Shown here: positions 1 to 7,478 of the stretch, piece after piece
Numbering within the stretch: position 1 is the stretch's first letter
Layout: every line of letters begins with the position of its first letter
DNA from: Bin87 sp965217175
GTDB lineage: Bacteria > Chloroflexota > Dehalococcoidia > Lucifugimonadales > UBA3495
DNA: 64,000 nt
Assembly: GCA_965217175.1 (NCBI GenBank)
Contig: OZ244251.1
Coordinates: forward strand, 1,302,001 to 1,366,000
Reading direction: 5' to 3'
Program-made: the position numbers and the translations under genes
Notes under the pieces: generated by a model
What the model was told of the DNA's origin: nothing
The model's database searches: none
Seen by the model: only the letters and a program-made list of their open reading frames with translations

Positions 1-104
1 TGGTCTCCGAGCGCCAAAGTGTGGGGGTGCCGCCAACGTGTGATTATATTGTGCGGCGCGGCCGGGTGCAACCGGGGGATGCCCTCGCGCCAACCGCTCT
101 CTAA

Positions 105-199
105 TCTGTCGTTGCGAGGAGCATAGCGACGTGGCAATCTCGATTAGGTTGAGCACAGGTCGGCGAACCGCCGTTCCTACGGCGACGAGATTGCCACGT
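105..199. repeat. Dispersed repeat (CACGTCGC/CTCGCAATGACAG family)
   Basis: This stretch matches, in inverted orientation, segments near 12 kb, 21.1 kb, 33.7 kb, 43.8 kb and 50.9 kb of the window. The shared core reads TTGCGAGGAGCATAGCGACG followed by GGCAATCTCG, and the copy ends in GAGATTGCCACG, so the two ends are complementary and could pair. No coding potential is visible. Bases 1-104 hold nothing I recognise. Confidence 0.75.
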
Positions 200-982
200 T
201 GAGTTGTGGTCACCGATTTAACAGCCCGAGACAGGTGAAATAATCGCCAAAGTAAACACCGGCTAAGCATCTTACTAGTAGTCCGTCAGTGTCGTATTGA
301 TGGGTAAAGAGACTTCAGTTTGGTGCGTGCATCTGCGGTGGTGAACCGCCAGTCCACTCGTATGCCGTCCCGGTTGCGCTGAGCCTGCCACGCTGCTGCC
401 TCCCTCCGCAGGACGCTTCGGTTCGGGATGCGGCGGTCCAGGCATTGCCGGGCCATCACGCCGATCTCGATCTCAGCCATGTTGAGCCAACTCCCGTGCT
501 TCGGTGTGTAATGTATCTCCAGCCGCTCCGCGATGCGCCGCGCCTCCGCCGGCTCAAAGGCCTCGTACAGCGATGACGGATGATGCGTGTTCAGGTTGTC
601 CATTACCAGCACGATCCGTTCCTTGTCAGCATAGTCCTCGTCCACCAGCTTCCGCACCACCTCAGCCCAATCGGTCCGGGTGCGGCGCTCTGTAACCTCC
701 ACCCGCCGCCATCCCTCCAAGGGTGCGAACAGCATGAAAAGGTTGCTCACCCCGTTGCGCTCGTATTCATAATCGTAAGAACCCACCGTTCCGGGGCGGG
801 GCGGACGGGCCAGCCGGGTCTCCTTCACCTGCTGCTTGCTGGTCTCATCCAAGCACACCAGGACCTCGTCGTCCCGGTATTGGCGATGATAGACCTCCAG
901 CACGTCCTCCATGGCGCACACAAATTCGGCACTGCCTTGGGGCGGGATGCACCAGCACTCTTTCAGCCAGGGCTTGAGTTCG

Positions 983-989
983 TTTTTTT
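983..989 (-). other. A7 slippery run, probable -1 frameshift site in transposase
   Basis: On the coding strand the sequence is CTG AAA AAA ACG. Reading on in frame ends at a stop within a few codons (LKKTNSSPG). Slipping back one base gives KKNELKPWLKE, which continues the transposase. Several IS630-family elements use such A-rich slippage, so this may be natural regulation and not damage. A single-base deletion would look the same. Confidence 0.55.
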
Positions 990-1108
990 CAGCGTCTGGC
1001 GCACCGTTTCGGTGCTGATGCTGTCCACTATCTCGCATTCAACCAGTTGGTCCGCCAGCAGTTGCAGGGTCCAACCAGCCCGGTCCTCCGGCGGCAGGGA
1101 GCAGGCTA

Positions 1109-1239
1109 GTAGACCAACATTCTTGAAATGATGGGTGTGTGGAATGCCAGATTGCTCGACGATAGTCTCCATAAAGCCCTGTATGGCCGGGGAAAGGCCC
1201 TGTACCAATCAACCCATCATTACAAAGATTTCGGACTAC
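1109..1239. mobile_element. Nested MITE with IS630-like inverted repeats
   Basis: A 131-bp insertion sits inside the transposase gene, flanked by TA at 1107-1108 and 1240-1241. Its left end begins GTAGACCAACATTC and its right end, read inward, GTAGTCCGAAATC. Both have TGATGGGT at positions 21-28, exactly as in the host IS ends. It has no room for a gene. It is therefore a non-autonomous miniature element, most simply mobilised by an IS630 transposase of the same type. Excision with one TA repairs the transposase reading frame. Confidence 0.88.
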
Positions 1240-1620
1240 TAGGGCAATCAGGTGAGCCTCCCCTGCACCATCCAGTTTCCTCTGACGCCGATTGAGCTGT
1301 TGCCGGCGCCCCAAAGCCGCTTCCAGGCCCTCCTCCACGCAGCGGCGGCGCACCCGCTCCACCGTGGCAGTGCCCACCTTCAGGGCCCGGGCAATCTCCT
1401 CGTCCTTCATGGCGCCGCCAACTTGGTTCTCGTCGCAAAGCAGCAGGATGCGAGCATGAGCCTGCCTATAGGCTGCCACCCGCCCTTTGGACACCAGCGA
1501 CTTCAGTCCCTGGTGCTCCTCCTCCGCCAGCCGTACCCTGTACCTCTTCACCATCATCCACACCCCACGTTCCAGTTCCTTCTTGGCCACTGGCTTTATG
1601 GTACACCACTACCCATCAGT

Positions 1621-2235
1621 TCAACGATGTCCGGCTACTAGTTGCGTTAGGTCATCTGCAGATAGTTCGCCCCGATTGGTGGGTTCTGCGCGCAATTGAA
1701 TGGAAATTGCCTGGTAAACGTTTTCCGCACGTCGACCGCTGCCTCCAACATCCACATAAACGTGATCGTCCCTATCAAAATAACCTGCGAAATCGCAACC
1801 CCAGGCTCCATTATAAGGATAATACAACCCGTCCTGTTCTTTGTAAGCCAGTGCCACACATGGCGTCCCATTTTCTGACGTGTGATGCCACATCTGGCCG
1901 TCCCTTGGCCATTCGTAAAATGCAAAAAATATTCCGCTGGGCAACTCTACGTTTGGGGCCGGCGTTGGGGTTGGATAGCGCGTATAGGTTGGTCTTGGCC
2001 TGGGTGTTGGACGCCGGGTGGCTGTTGGATACGGAGTATATGTGGGCCGTGGGGTCGCGGTCGGGTTAGGCGTATGCGTGGGCCAAGGCGTCGTCGTTGG
2101 ATAGGGTGTGTAGGTAGGAAACGCGGTTGCGGTTGGGTATGGGGTTAGGGTTGGCAAAGGTGGTAGTAATGATGAACATCCCAATCCCGCTATCATCGCC
2201 AACAGGCTTATAGCCGTCAAAACATGTTTAGGCAA
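1621..2235 (-). pseudogene. Pro/Thr-repeat lipoprotein, 3' end cut off by IS630
   Basis: Function unknown; an exported lipoprotein. It starts with TTG behind GGAGG. The N-terminus has a hydrophobic signal ending in a lipobox (MIAGLGCSS). Residues about 25-92 are a low-complexity stretch of PTATPYPT-like units (Pro-Thr-Tyr repeats), likely an extended wall- or surface-spanning stem. A globular part of about 100 residues follows (FYEWPRDGQMWHH ... GAWGCDFAGYF). The last seven codons (VAGHR and stop) lie in the inverted repeat of the IS. Joining bases up to 277 to bases from 1641 with one TA predicts the original end ...DLTQLVRCLAGVYFGDYF..., stopping at 210-212. The residual protein loses only about 20 residues, so it may still be made. 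Confidence 0.75.
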
Positions 2236-2363
2236 TATGATGCCTCCGTAAGTTTCCCTGGATCAGTATCACACCGCCCCCGCGAGCAGCAAGGGTCATG
2301 CGGGTGTGATGGCAAGTCACCGAACGCTATCACGAGGAGCGCAATGCGCGGCAATTCTATTGG

Positions 2364-2942
2364 TTAGCTCACCTGGGCCAACCACTGGGTGAAGGTGTGG
2401 CCCAGGGTTACCGGGTCGTCCAACAGTAGCGGGATGCCGGCGGCGTTGCCGGGGGCGATCTTCATGTGGACGAAGCAGGGCCCGGCGGTGGCGGCCGCTT
2501 CGGTCAGGGACTGCTGCAGCGTCTCGATATCGTCGGCGCGCCAGACCTTGAGGCGGCAGGATTCGGCGATGTCGGCCAGGTCCAGGTGGGTGGTGAAGGT
2601 GGCCTGACCGCCGGTGGAAGCGTACTGCTGGTTGTCCAGCACGACGAGCAGCAGGTTTTCCGGTTGCAGGTAACCGATGCTGGTGAGGGCGTTCAGGTTC
2701 ATCAGCATGCCGCCGTCGCCCTCGACTCCCACGATTTTTCGGTGTCCGACGGACTCGAGGCCCAGGCTGAGGCCAAGCAGAATACTGCTGACCAATCCCA
2801 TGGAGTCCACGACGTAGAGATGGTTGGGCTGGCGATCGAGGTCGGCCATCTCGCGGCTGGTGGAACCGCAGGTGAAGACCACGGGTTCGGCGGCGAACTC
2901 GGTTGAGATGGTTTGCAGGGCGTCGATGCGGGGAGTGGTCAT
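2364..2942 (-). CDS. Sulfopyruvate/phosphonopyruvate decarboxylase-like, beta (PP) subunit
   Basis: C-terminal, pyrophosphate-binding half of a thiamine-diphosphate 2-oxoacid decarboxylase, as in ComE of sulfopyruvate decarboxylase. The TPP/Mg motif is visible as GDGGMLMNLNALTSIG followed by VVLDNQQYAS, that is GDG about 26-30 residues before the Asn-rich end. Length (192 aa) fits a stand-alone subunit. It needs the pyrimidine-binding subunit at 3183-3707, from which it is separated by 240 bases of repeat sequence. Substrate cannot be read from sequence; sulfopyruvate, phosphonopyruvate or another 3-substituted pyruvate are possible. ATG at 2942 was preferred; GTG at 2951 is an alternative and neither has a strong ribosome site. 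Confidence 0.82.
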   Translation of the reverse strand: MTTPRIDALQTISTEFAAEPVVFTCGSTSREMADLDRQPNHLYVVDSMGLVSSILLGLSLGLESVGHRKIVGVEGDGGMLMNLNALTSIGYLQPENLLLVVLDNQQYASTGGQATFTTHLDLADIAESCRLKVWRADDIETLQQSLTEAAATAGPCFVHMKIAPGNAAGIPLLLDDPVTLGHTFTQWLAQVS

Positions 2943-3056
2943 AATTGACACGTATATACAGGATGTAGAGGGTTTCGAATAATCGGAGCGGGGGTTCTCA
3001 CCGGGTATTTTGGTTCTCGGGAGCCATTTCGGTGGTGGGTGTTATGGTGAGTTTGA

Positions 3057-3180
3057 TGCTGATCCTTCGACAGGCTCAGGATGAACGGGGGTAACGAGAT
3101 TGCCACGTCGCTGCGCTGCTCGCAATGACAGAGAGTACGGATTTCACCCCAATCCTCTCCCATCGAGGGAGAGGGGGGTA
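3057..3180. repeat. Composite dispersed repeats between decarboxylase subunit genes
   Basis: Three repeat families sit end to end: CCTTCGACAGGCTCAGGATG (3062-3081), ATTGCCACGTCGCTGCGCTG with CTCGCAATGACAG (3098-3132), and CCTCTCCCATCGAGGGAGAG (3155-3174). The last can form a strong hairpin. The block splits two genes whose products normally form one enzyme. Confidence 0.75.
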
Positions 3181-3182
3181 TT

Positions 3183-3707
3183 TTAGTCTTTCAAATTGAG
3201 GAATACCACTATGGGCCGGCGGGTCATGTGGGCGTATTCGTAGGCGGATTTGATTACGCCGGGCCACTGGTCGAAGGGGACGCGGTAATCGAGGGCGGAT
3301 GCCTTGATTTTCATGGACTCGACCATTTCCAGCGCGGTTTCAGAGTAGTTGTGAACGGCGGCGTTGAACTCGCCGAATCCGCCCCGGCGGATGGCAAGGA
3401 TGAGCATGGGCATGTGGTAGGCCATGGCGAAGGTGGTGAGCGCGACCATGGAGTTGCCAAGGCCCACATCCTGGATGAACATAACTCCCCGACGATCGGA
3501 CATGGCGAGGCCGGAGAGGATGCCGATACCCTCTTCCTCGCGGGCGACGGGGAAGCAGCGAACACCTTCGGCGGCTTCGAAGTGGGTGACTACGGGGGCG
3601 CCGAAGCTGTCGGGGATGTGGATGACGAACTCGACGCCAATGCCCTCGAGGCCGGCGATGACGGCGGCGCAGGCGTTGTTGCGATAGTCGGTGGCGGGCG
3701 AAACCAT
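3183..3707 (-). CDS. Sulfopyruvate/phosphonopyruvate decarboxylase-like, alpha (Pyr) subunit
   Basis: Pyrimidine-binding half of a thiamine-diphosphate decarboxylase (ComD-like), 174 aa. The conserved glutamate that activates the cofactor is probably the one in VAREEEGIGILSGLAM (residues about 52-67). The fold signature VEFVIHIPDSFGAPV near the N-terminus and the DVGLGNSMVALTTFAMAYHMP stretch are typical of this domain. ATG 3707 follows the stop of the aldolase gene (3730) by 22 bases, suggesting cotranscription: aldolase, alpha, beta. With the aldolase it likely handles short 2-oxoacids, one enzyme splitting or decarboxylating the product of the other; direction and substrate are inference. 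Confidence 0.82.
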   Translation of the reverse strand: MVSPATDYRNNACAAVIAGLEGIGVEFVIHIPDSFGAPVVTHFEAAEGVRCFPVAREEEGIGILSGLAMSDRRGVMFIQDVGLGNSMVALTTFAMAYHMPMLILAIRRGGFGEFNAAVHNYSETALEMVESMKIKASALDYRVPFDQWPGVIKSAYEYAHMTRRPIVVFLNLKD

Positions 3708-3729
3708 TGGTGTGCGTCTCCTGCGAGGC

Positions 3730-4500
3730 TTACCGGATGTCAGCCAGGAATCGGCTGGCGCTCTGGCGCACGAAATCCTGGATGTTGACCGACATGAGGT
3801 GTACGCCCCGGGCGGCAAATTCCTGGAAGCGCCCCACGTTGTCGACAGTCATGCCGGCGCCGGCCACACCAATGATTTTGCCCTCGGCCAGAGTGCCGTC
3901 GATGACCTGAGTGATGGCGGCATCGACATCGGCCTGGGGCGGCATACCCATGGCCTGGGTGAGGTCGCTGCTGCCGACCAGGATGGCGTCCACGCCGTCG
4001 ACGCTGGCGATATCGCGCACGTTGGCGACGGCCTCGGGGGTTTCGACCATTGCGATGATGAGCGTTTCGCGGTTGGCGGCCTCATAGTATTCGGCGGGAG
4101 GCAATCCGCTGCCGAGGCGGTTGGTGCGTCCGCCGGTGGAGCTGCTGCGGTCGCCCATGGGGTAGTAATGGGACGCCTGGGCGACGGCTTCGGCCTCGGC
4201 GCGGTTGTTGACGTGGGGCACGATGAGTCCCTGGGCGCCGCGGTCGAGGAACCGCAGCAGGGTGGACGGCTGGGCGTTGGGAACGCGCACGACGGGGGTG
4301 ATGTCGTGGAGTTCGGCGGCGCGGATCATGTTTTCGGATTCGGAGTCGTTGGATGATCCGTGTTCGCAATCGATCCAGACCCAATCGAAGCCGAGGACGC
4401 CGTACATTTCAACAAGGATGGGGGCATAGAAGTTGATGCTGCCGCCTACGGCGATTTCTCCGGTGAGGAGTTTGGCCTTTGCGCGATTGGTTCTAACCAT
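3730..4500 (-). CDS. HpcH/HpaI family aldolase
   Basis: Class II, metal-dependent pyruvate aldolase of the HpcH/HpaI (2-dehydro-3-deoxyglucarate aldolase) family, which cleaves 4-hydroxy-2-oxoacids to pyruvate and an aldehyde. Recognisable blocks are FDWVWIDCEHGSSND (residues about 37-51), VVRVPNAQPSTLLRFLDRGAQGLIVPHV, the metal-site glutamate in IIAMVETPEAV and VGSSDLTQAMG. The length (256 aa) is standard. ATG 4500 is chosen because the family begins close before the RTNRAKAKLLTGE segment; GGAG lies ten bases upstream. First gene of a likely three-gene operon with the decarboxylase subunits. Confidence 0.88.
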   Translation of the reverse strand: MVRTNRAKAKLLTGEIAVGGSINFYAPILVEMYGVLGFDWVWIDCEHGSSNDSESENMIRAAELHDITPVVRVPNAQPSTLLRFLDRGAQGLIVPHVNNRAEAEAVAQASHYYPMGDRSSSTGGRTNRLGSGLPPAEYYEAANRETLIIAMVETPEAVANVRDIASVDGVDAILVGSSDLTQAMGMPPQADVDAAITQVIDGTLAEGKIIGVAGAGMTVDNVGRFQEFAARGVHLMSVNIQDFVRQSASRFLADIR

Positions 4501-4539
4501 GATGGGATTGCTCCGTGTGGTGGGGATTATCATAAAGAT

Positions 4540-4721
4540 TGCCAGGTTGCTGCGCTCCTCGCAATGACAGAGTGTCCTTCGACAGGCTCAGGATGCGCGG
4601 GGCGCGACGGGATTGCCAGGTTGCTGCGTTCGTCGCAATGACAGAGTGTCCTTCGACAGGCTTCAGGATGCGCGGGGCGCGACGGTATTGCCAGGTCGTT
4701 GCGCTCCTCGCAATGACAGGC
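4540..4721. repeat. Tandem repeat, about 2.5 units of 73-75 bp
   Basis: The unit runs ATTGCCAGGTTGCTGCG, CTCCTCGCAATGACAGAGTG, TCCTTCGACAGGCTCAGGAT, GCGCGGGGCGCGACGG and starts at about 4540, 4612 and 4687 (the third is partial). It fuses two of the dispersed repeat families into one tandemly copied unit. It lies between the aldolase start and the 3' end of RNase P RNA; no gene is seen. Confidence 0.85.
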
Positions 4722-4734
4722 GGGGTTGATGCAG

Positions 4735-5178
4735 AGAAAGCCGGACGGCCTGTAAGCCGGGTTCTGTATCCCGCAAAAAAGCGGGACGGTGGCCATCTAT
4801 CTAGCCCAACAAAGGTGTGAACCGATGTTCCCCTGGACCGGAACGAACCGAACCTGGGGCAGCGTCTCCGCTGGGGTCAAGCAGCCAACCCGGGGACGAG
4901 CCGGACACTCATAGTCCCCCTATTTGGCCTTGCTCCAGGTGGGGTTTGGCCGCCGTTGTGTTGCCACGCACGGCCGGGCGCTCTTACCGCCCGATTTCAC
5001 CCTTGCCGACGGCGACCGAGGTCGCAACCGGCGGTATGTTTCTGTGCCACTTTCCGTCGCCGACGCGCGTTAGCGCTCCAACGCCTGGGAGTTACCCAGC
5101 ACCCTGTCCGGTGGAGCCCGGACTTTCCTCCCCGAGACCATTACAGTCTCGCGGCGGCCACCCGGCCGTTCCGGCATT
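4735..5178 (-). ncRNA. rnpB: RNase P RNA, bacterial class A
   Basis: Catalytic RNA of ribonuclease P, which trims the 5' leader of pre-tRNAs. On the minus strand the universally conserved blocks appear in order: GAGGAAAGTCCGGGCTCC (P4/J3-4 region, complement of 5132-5149), then CAGGGTGCTGGGTAACTCCC, and near the 3' end CAGAACCCGGCTTACAGGCC (complement of 4748-4767). The outer helix pairs GCCGGAACGGCC at the 5' end with GGCCGTCCGGC at the 3' end, which sets the approximate boundaries. It runs opposite to the tRNA-Ile gene that follows. Confidence 0.95.
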
Positions 5179-5327
5179 CTCCTGGTTCGAGGCTAGCATA
5201 GGCGTGGAGGGCGGTCAAGGAATGGCGGATTGCCCTGGGGTGATATTTCGACAGGCTCAGGATAAGCGGGGGATGGGGCCGGGCGGGATTGCGTTACTGG
5301 AGCAAGTTTGATAGTTTAACAGGACGT

Positions 5328-5404
5328 GGGCCTGTAGCTCAGGCGGTTAGAGCGCAGTCCTGATAAGACTGAGGTCGTTGGTTCGAGTCCATCCAGGCCC
5401 ACCA
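5328..5404 (+). tRNA. tRNA-Ile (GAT anticodon)
   Basis: Cloverleaf is clear: acceptor GGGCCTG pairs with CAGGCCC, the anticodon stem and loop are GTCCTGATAAGAC with anticodon GAT, and the T arm contains GGTTCGAGTCC. The discriminator is A and CCA is encoded (5402-5404). It stands alone, not in an rRNA operon. Confidence 0.96.
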
Positions 5405-5476
5405 TATAACGTCGAGGTTACGCCAGTACGGGCAGCGCGAGATAATCGATTGACCCGCGTTACTGAGAGCAAGCAG

Positions 5477-5815
5477 ATGAGTATCCATACTGAGCGTGAA
5501 GGCAGCACCCTCATCGCCATAGCCGATGAGAGGGTTGACGGGGCAAACGCCCGCGAGTTCCAGAATGAGCTGGAAGCTGCCATTGATGAGAATGATCACA
5601 CCGTAATTTTGGATCTGCAGCGGTTGTTTTATATCAGCAGCGCCGGCCTGCGGGTGATCCTGCTGACGGCAAAGGCGCTGGGCAGACGGGAAGCGAAACT
5701 GGTGGTATGTGCCCTTTCGGAACCGGTACGAGAGATTTTTGCGATCAGCGGTTTTGACAAGATAATCTCGGTCCACCCATCGGTGCCAGAAGCGAAGGCT
5801 GCTCTGAAAGGCTGA
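5477..5815 (+). CDS. STAS-domain anti-sigma factor antagonist
   Basis: Single STAS domain of 112 aa, like SpoIIAA/RsbV. The phosphorylatable serine is in the motif YISSAGLRVIL (Ser55 by alignment to the family). In its unphosphorylated state such a protein binds the anti-sigma kinase and frees its target. It opens a run of five same-strand genes and is followed 77 bases later by the REC-PP2C phosphatase (5893) and then the RsbW-like kinase, its expected partners. ATG 5477 gives the standard STAS N-terminus; the frame is open upstream into the tRNA but without sense. Confidence 0.9.
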   Translation: MSIHTEREGSTLIAIADERVDGANAREFQNELEAAIDENDHTVILDLQRLFYISSAGLRVILLTAKALGRREAKLVVCALSEPVREIFAISGFDKIISVHPSVPEAKAALKG

Positions 5816-5892
5816 CCGGGGCTGACCGGTACCGAATACCGGTTGCAGCCGTATAGACCCAATTTACCGGGACACTGTGCAGGCGCCAACGA

Positions 5893-7059
5893 ATGACGGA
5901 TCGGCCTTACAAAATCCTGGTGGTTGACGACGAAGAAGATATTCAACCCCTGTTTTTGCAGCGCATGCGGCGTGACATACGGGCGGGGCGGTACGAGTTT
6001 GTATTCGCGGGAACCGGGGTGGAGGCGCTGGAACGGCTGAATGCGGATCCCACGATCGACATGGTCGTGACGGACATCAATATGCCGGAGATGGATGGCC
6101 TCACGCTATTGGACCAGATCCCCAGCGTCGATCCCAACATCCGGTCAATCATTATCTCGGCGTACGGAGACATGAAAAACATCCGGACGGCGATGAACCG
6201 GGGCGCCTTCGATTTTGTGACCAAGCCACTGGATTTCGCGGATCTGCAGGTGACCATAGACCGTACGCTGCGTCACATGGTGGAGTGGCGCGATGCGCTG
6301 TCTTCCCGGGACAAGCTGGTGGCGCTGCAGAACGAACTGGACATTGCCAACCAGATGCAGCAATCCATCCTGCCCACCGTTTTCCCGCAGTCCGCCGAGT
6401 ACGGGGTTTTCGCCAGCATGGAACCGGCGCGGAACGTGGGCGGCGATTTCTACGACGTGATCAGGCTGGACGACGGGCGCATCGGGCTGGCCGTGGCCGA
6501 TGTTTCGGACAAAGGCGTGCCGGCCGCCCTGATGATGATGTCCAGCCGCACGCTGTTGAAGGGTGCTGCGATCGGTAACCTGGAGCCGGGCAAGGTGCTG
6601 CAAGAGGTCAATGACCTGCTGAACAACGAGAATGAAGCGGCCATGTTCGTTACCGTTTTCTATGTGGTTTATGATCCGGCGACGGGGGAGTTTACGTATG
6701 CTAACGGAGGGCACAATCCGCCGCTGGTGGTCCACGCTGACGGAAGTTCCGATCTTTTGCCAATGACCAACGGTATTGCGCTGGGTGTGGCTCCAGGAAT
6801 CGAGTACGAGCAGAAGACCGTGGTACTGGCTCCGGGCGACACTGCGCTGCTCTACACGGACGGGGTGACCGAGGCCATGAATCGGGACGACGAGGAATTT
6901 GGGGTCGAACGTCTGAAAACAACCTTCTCCCAGTCGCCACCGACAGACCCCCGCCAGGCCAACGACGAAGTGTTTCGCGCGGTGCATGAATTCGTGGGTG
7001 ATACGCTTCAATCGGACGACATTACCTGTTTGACGCTCCACCGGAGCGGGACGGGCTAG
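5893..7059 (+). CDS. Response regulator with PP2C (SpoIIE/RsbU) phosphatase domain
   Basis: 388 aa. Residues about 6-125 are a receiver domain: acidic pair Asp12/Asp13, phosphoacceptor Asp61 in VVTDINMPEMDG, and the lysine in FDFVTKPLD. A coiled-coil linker (ALSSRDKLVALQNELDIANQMQQ) leads into a PP2C-like domain from about residue 165, with metal ligands in NVGGDFYD, VADVSDKG, YTDGVTEA and SDDIT. It should dephosphorylate the STAS protein (5477) when its receiver is phosphorylated, most simply by the histidine kinase encoded at 8785. The stop TAG overlaps the GTG start of the next gene by one base. Confidence 0.92.
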   Translation: MTDRPYKILVVDDEEDIQPLFLQRMRRDIRAGRYEFVFAGTGVEALERLNADPTIDMVVTDINMPEMDGLTLLDQIPSVDPNIRSIIISAYGDMKNIRTAMNRGAFDFVTKPLDFADLQVTIDRTLRHMVEWRDALSSRDKLVALQNELDIANQMQQSILPTVFPQSAEYGVFASMEPARNVGGDFYDVIRLDDGRIGLAVADVSDKGVPAALMMMSSRTLLKGAAIGNLEPGKVLQEVNDLLNNENEAAMFVTVFYVVYDPATGEFTYANGGHNPPLVVHADGSSDLLPMTNGIALGVAPGIEYEQKTVVLAPGDTALLYTDGVTEAMNRDDEEFGVERLKTTFSQSPPTDPRQANDEVFRAVHEFVGDTLQSDDITCLTLHRSGTG

Positions 7060-7478
7060 TGAGCGAGCAGCTGGCCCTGAAAGTGACCGCCAGTCTGGAC
7101 GACCTGGTGGTGATCGCCGCAGCAGTCAACGCGATGGGGCAGCGGGAGAAATGGTCGTCGGGGCTGGTGTTCAACGTTAACCTTGTGTTGGAGGAACTGG
7201 TGACAAATGTTCACCATCACGGGCACGATGACGGCGTTCACGAGATTGAGATAAAACTGGATTCGGAACCGGAACGGCTCAAAATCGAAGTTATCGATGA
7301 CGGTCGGCCGTTCGATCCGCTGCGGGATGCTGCGATTCCAGACACCAATCGCCCGCTGGAAGACCGAGCGGTGGGCGGCCTGGGCCTGTATCTGGTGCGC
7401 TCGGTGATGGACGAAATGCAGTACAAGCGGGAGCAGGGAAAGAACCGCGTGATCCTGGTCGCGCGCCGGGATCGATGA
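7059..7478 (+). CDS. RsbW-like anti-sigma factor serine kinase
   Basis: 139 aa, a lone GHKL ATPase domain. The N-box is VNLVLEELVTNVHHHG, the G1 box IDDGRPFDP and the G2 box GGLGLYLVRSVMDEM. Such kinases phosphorylate the STAS antagonist and hold a sigma factor or another target. The GTG start at 7059 shares a base with the preceding stop, so translation is coupled. No sigma factor gene lies in this operon, so the regulated partner is elsewhere or is not a sigma factor. Confidence 0.9.
   Translation: MSEQLALKVTASLDDLVVIAAAVNAMGQREKWSSGLVFNVNLVLEELVTNVHHHGHDDGVHEIEIKLDSEPERLKIEVIDDGRPFDPLRDAAIPDTNRPLEDRAVGGLGLYLVRSVMDEMQYKREQGKNRVILVARRDR

Larger units (their letters stand above)
286..1557 (-). 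pseudogene. IS630 family DDE transposase, interrupted by a MITE
   Basis: Transposase of the IS630 family, which cuts and pastes the surrounding element. The N-terminal part (about 1557-1240) has a helix-turn-helix region (EEIARALKVGTATVERVRRR). The C-terminal part carries the catalytic acidic triad: D in VCLDETS, D in LVMDNLNTHH and E in HGSWLNMAEIEIG. The gene is broken twice. A 131-bp insertion plus duplicated TA (1109-1241) shifts the frame after EAHLIAL; removing it gives EAHLIALACSLPPEDR in frame. Downstream, a run of seven A residues on the coding strand (983-989) separates QTLKK from NELKPW, requiring a -1 shift, which may be programmed. The start is uncertain; ATG at 1557 or 1554 or GTG at 1590 are possible. 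As it stands the gene should not make active transposase. Confidence 0.85.
278..1638 (-). mobile_element. IS630-type insertion sequence, complete ends
   Basis: The element is bounded by TA dinucleotides (276-277 and 1639-1640), the target duplication expected of the IS630/Tc1-mariner superfamily. Its terminal inverted repeats begin GTAGTCCG on the left and GTAGCCGG on the right (read inward), and both have TGATGGGT at repeat positions 21-28. Inside is one transposase gene on the minus strand. Joining the flanks with a single TA restores an open reading frame of the lipoprotein gene (1621-2235), which supports these exact boundaries. The element also carries a nested 131-bp insertion at 1109-1239. 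Confidence 0.9.

Noticed and set aside
4540..4721. Regularly spaced direct repeats reminiscent of a CRISPR array
   Set aside because: Units are directly abutting 73-75 bp copies without unique spacers, and no cas genes are in the window.
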